From the NCBI GenBank assembly GCA_007988785.1, contig BJUU01000026.1, forward strand, positions 1 to 39,113: a DNA stretch of 39,113 nt. The letters are read 5' to 3'. This DNA is from Agrococcus baldri (GTDB lineage Bacteria > Actinomycetota > Actinomycetes > Actinomycetales > Microbacteriaceae). The notes below the pieces were generated by a model. It did no database searches. It was not told the DNA's origin and saw nothing but the letters and a program-made list of their open reading frames with translations. The translations under genes and the position numbers were made by a program. Shown here in pieces: positions 39,107 through 39,113 of this stretch (the first letter of the stretch is position 1; each line of letters opens with the position of its first letter).

Positions 39107-39113
39107 CGGCCCA

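Noticed and set aside
1-39113. CRISPR array, rRNA, integrase, transposase or insertion sequence
   Set aside because: None seen; the only repeats are the 20-bp tandem repeat, the palindromic pair, the 33-bp direct repeat and the SUKH and SDR duplications.

Overview
The window is very GC-rich DNA with GTG starts, strong GGAGG-type ribosome sites, many TANNNT -10 boxes directly in front of start codons, and frequent GGATGC/GCATCC words. These features, together with the leuCD-murA-plsC-gpsA-ddl gene order, point to a high-GC actinobacterium, most likely Microbacteriaceae (an Agrococcus-like genus is my guess, by inference). It reads as ordinary chromosome with a patchy accessory stretch in its second half.

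Layout. 1-8.0 kb: a GlcG/HbpS-type protein, a membrane protein, a NarL-type two-component pair, a SHOCT protein, a DUF1772 membrane protein, an IclR regulator between two paralogous TauE/SafE permeases, a metallo-beta-lactamase-fold hydrolase and a diacylglycerol-kinase-like lipid kinase. 8.1-12.0 kb: tRNA-Glu(CTC) with a strong terminator, an orphan 3-hydroxybenzoate 4-hydroxylase-like flavoprotein with a palindromic control region, a small zinc-ribbon protein, a 20-bp tandem repeat, and an AbiEi/DUF559 endonuclease-like gene bracketed by two related 81-82 bp palindromic elements. 12.0-21.1 kb: core metabolism (mdh, corA) and a tightly overlapping operon leuC-leuD-murA-plsC-gpsA-ddl-DUF488 joining leucine, peptidoglycan and phospholipid synthesis. 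21.0-26.8 kb: an EamA exporter, a DinB protein, a leucine-dehydrogenase-type enzyme with an Lrp-like site, PRC-barrel, acylphosphatase and acidic small proteins, and ychF.

26.8-34.5 kb is the accessory part. It holds two divergent regulator/oxidoreductase pairs (TetR with an NmrA-like protein; MarR with an SDR), each with clear palindromic operators. It also holds a decayed SDR fragment, an alanine-dehydrogenase-family enzyme, a rifampin ADP-ribosyltransferase (arr), an SseB-like protein, an intact SUKH (SMI1/KNR4) gene and a second SUKH copy wrecked by an exact 405-bp in-frame deletion, a lost start and a nonsense codon. A 33-bp direct repeat brackets arr, the SUKH relic and the SseB-like gene. 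34.5-39.1 kb: a CinA/MoaB-type protein, a DUF4262 protein, ArfB, another SDR, a barstar-like protein, an AraC/GyrI-type regulator and a DksA/TraR-type zinc-finger protein.

I found no toxin gene to match the immunity-like proteins, no CRISPR array, no rRNA, no integrase and no transposase. The strongest unexplained structures are the paired palindromic elements around the DUF559 gene, the SUKH/arr rearrangement, and the recurrent leaderless promoter layout.
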